This document shows, piece by piece, positions 61,901 through 64,000 of a DNA stretch of 64,000 bases. Within the stretch, counting starts at the first letter, position 1; every line of letters starts with the position of its first letter. The stretch covers positions 13,408,601 to 13,472,600 of the forward strand of contig NC_066326.1 in NCBI RefSeq assembly GCF_022539315.1, written 5' to 3'. Under the pieces are notes generated by a model, which did no database searches, was not told the DNA's origin, and saw only the letters and a list, made by a program, of their open reading frames with translations. The position numbers and the translations under genes are program-made. Source of the DNA: Serinus canaria (taxonomy: Eukaryota > Chordata > Aves > Passeriformes > Fringillidae).

Positions 61901-63505
61901 GAAGGGAAGTACAATGGTGCTTAATTCTGTAACCTGTTGTGACCTTTTTGCATTTTTTTTCCTCATTTTTAAGTCTGCAAAAGCTACAGCTGACAGAAAA
62001 TCCATGTCAAAGCCTGTTGCATTTGAGGGAGAATTGAGAGGCCAATCCTCAGACATTTCAGAGAGGATCTACCCACAAGAAGTGGAGCTGGGCTCTTCCC
62101 AGGGTGACTGTATGATACCTGGCAACGATTCAGAAGAACCTTTAACTGCACACATGTCCAGGAAAACTGCTATTTCTCAGTTTGAAGGCAAAGCCTTGGG
62201 CCTGGACAAAGCCATCCTTCATAGTATCGACTGCTGTGGTAAGAATTACATTTGTACAAGTCTGTGAAATAGACCTCAGGGTGGCTTTATGTAACTCCTG
62301 TAGTTCACCAAAGAAAGATGTGTCCCTAGGTTTTATCATCTGGAGAGTAGCTACACTGTTTCTTATGCTTGCATCTTTGTTGATGTTTCTTGAGCTATGT
62401 ATCCAAGGAAGAGAAGAAGAATTTTAAAGCAAGCATGGGTTTCTATCTGGTTTGACTTGCACTAAATTAATTGTAATACAGGCCATAATAACTTTTAAAA
62501 AGAGATGTATATCTGTATATTCTTTCATTCCAGCATCTGATGATACAAAAAAGAAGATGTACAGCTCCATCTTAGTAGTGGGAGGAGGCCTTATGTTTCA
62601 TAAAGCTCAAGAGTTTCTTCAACACCGAATTCTCAACAAAATGCCACCTTCTTTCAGAAGAGTTGTTGAAAATGTTGAGGTCATCACAAGGCCTAAGGTA
62701 ACTGTTAACTGATAGCTAAATAGATAGTAAACTATGATTGGGTGAAATCTTTGAAAGGTTAAAAGTAAAAAATTCTTTTAAAATCCCAGAGCAGTTAAAT
62801 ATCTGAGATTTAAGGGAGCTTTCAGCCTATAATATAGCACTAGCTGGTTAGAGACGGGGAGTTAGTGGCATAGCAAGAGTGTGACTGGTGCAGATCACTG
62901 AAGTTTATTAGTTCAAGGCCCTGTTCTTTAAAAAGCAGTTAGTACTGGCCTATGAAAGTCACCTGTCTCCTCAGCAAGAAATTGGGATTTTTTTCTTTTT
63001 TTAGTACTATACAGATAATAGAAAAATAGGCATTGAGATTAATTTTCATTTGGCATTAATCAGGCAAAATTAAAATTGTAAATATACTTCCATCTATTTC
63101 AGAGCCTCCATTACTTGAAGGCAAGTTTTTCTTGGTGTGCTTAGAAAGCATCTTGAAATAAAAAGTGACTTCTCAAAGCATCTTGAATATCAATAAATAT
63201 TTTTATCTCACTACTTTTTCCTGATAATACTGAAAAACTTTTCTTTTCCCCTACCCCACCAGATTCTAACTGGTGAGTAGTGTTGGAAAAATAGGATGCA
63301 GCTTTGAAGAATGATGCAGAATGAGAACAATGACTGTGTGCAATGTGTGTTTTGAATTTAGGATATGGATCCACGTTTAATTGCCTGGAAAGGAGGGGCA
63401 GTTCTGGCCTGTCTGGACACAACTCAGGAGCTGTGGATTTACCAGAGGGAGTGGCAGCGCTTTGGTGTCAGGATGCTACGGGAGCGAGCTGCCTTTGTGT
63501 GGTAA
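55637..63505 (+). CDS. ACTR8: Actin-related protein 8 (INO80 complex subunit), thirteen coding exons
   Basis: Exons: 55637-55759, 55933-56103, 56945-57055, 57313-57417, 58057-58230, 58742-58835, 59622-59754, 60119-60272, 60808-60903, 61450-61590, 61974-62238, 62534-62697, 63362-63505. They join without frame error to 624 residues, the length of human ACTR8, and every intron is GT-AG. The start MTQAEK matches the family and has A at -3. A charged disordered N-terminus (to about 41) precedes the actin fold. HPGSTT (52-57) takes the place of phosphate loop 1, IVDVGDQKTS (281-290) loop 2, and VVGGGLM (537-543) the adenosine region. An acidic and Ser-rich insert lies at about 410-505. ARP8 binds the INO80 helicase-SANT-associated region with ARP4 and actin, contacts extranucleosomal DNA, and supports nucleosome sliding and DNA repair in the nucleus. 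Twelve introns (173-841 bp) hold nothing recognised except the intron 7 inverted repeat. Confidence 0.98.
59993..60062. repeat. Perfect 32-bp inverted repeat (hairpin) in ACTR8 intron 7
   Basis: The left arm 59993-60024 and right arm 60031-60062 are exact reverse complements over all 32 bases, separated by the six bases TTGCTG. The right arm ends 56 nt before the first base of ACTR8 exon 8. In the pre-mRNA this would form a very stable stem just upstream of the likely branch point. Perfect arms of this length are far beyond chance in 64 kb, so it is a recent inverted duplication, a conserved hairpin, or an assembly artefact. Confidence 0.95.
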
Positions 63506-64000
63506 TGGAGGTGCTTACAGAGGAACCTGCAGCAACTTCACTGAAGCTTCCTTTCCCCAAATGCCCTCTTTTCCCAGTGCACATGAATTGATTTTCTGCT
63601 GATACAGATTTTTTGTATTTTGTTAATGTTAACATCAACTGCGATTTTTCTGGACGTGTTGTAAAAAACCAAAAGACTTACTGAATTCATTTGACTTCAG
63701 CTACCCTTTGTCTTTTAAATTGTATGCATTGAATTCTGCATACAGAGTACCACTGTCATCTCCAGAGTAACTATATTTATATTATACAGGTAATGTATAT
63801 TTAAATTACACAATGTAGGAACTTATGTGAGAGATGTGAAGCCAAGATTCATTCCAGAAACAACAGTTGAAGAGTGCAGCTGTGGGTTTAATGTAATATT
63901 CTGATTGCTACTCTAATGTTACCAGGACATGAAGTCATTATTTAAGTCATCATTAGGGTAAAAGTGAAATGAAGAACTAAAACTACAGTCACTGTTTGTA
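63506..64000 (+). other. ACTR8: ACTR8 3' UTR, running off the window
   Basis: After the TAA at 63503-63505 there is no further exon. No AATAAA or ATTAAA occurs before the window ends, so the 3' UTR either continues past 64000 or uses a non-standard signal. The sequence is AT-rich with no repeat I recognise. Confidence 0.6.

Overview
This is a stretch of bird nuclear chromosome, probably from a passerine. The evidence is intron-containing genes with GT-AG splice sites, a CR1 LINE 3' end of the bird/reptile type, and two LTR remnants that I recognise from memory as a common passerine endogenous-retrovirus LTR family. No alignment was run. I see no prokaryotic gene, CRISPR array, tRNA or rRNA.

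The window has two parts. Positions 1 to about 50,440 are AT-rich with no exon I can support. They hold LTR remnants (4808-5439 and about 46507-46890), a CR1 3' end (6440-6505), simple repeats, small hairpins, and one isolated CpG island (30,020-30,200) with a strong CTCF-like motif. In mammals the gene beyond SELENOK is CACNA2D3. If synteny holds, this is the spacer or regulatory side of that gene, but I found no CACNA2D3 exon.

From about 50,440 to the end there are two housekeeping genes on the + strand. SELENOK (coding 51111-54302, five exons, 95 residues, selenocysteine at 93) lies behind a CpG island whose upstream edge carries a 55-bp minisatellite made of palindromic modules. ACTR8 (coding 55637-63505, thirteen exons, 624 residues) starts 0.7-1.2 kb after the SELENOK poly(A) signals, in its own CpG island. 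Both reading frames rebuild fully across every splice junction with no break. The two genes act separately: SELENOK is an ER-membrane selenoprotein and ACTR8 is an actin-related subunit of the INO80 chromatin remodeller.

I did not find a clearly new biological system. The items most worth a second look are a perfect 32-bp inverted repeat in ACTR8 intron 7 close to the 3' splice site; competing hairpins in the SELENOK last exon where the SECIS should be; a SELENOK C-terminus that reads the same whether or not the last intron is removed; the palindromic minisatellite at its promoter; and the CTCF-like CpG island in the gene-poor half.
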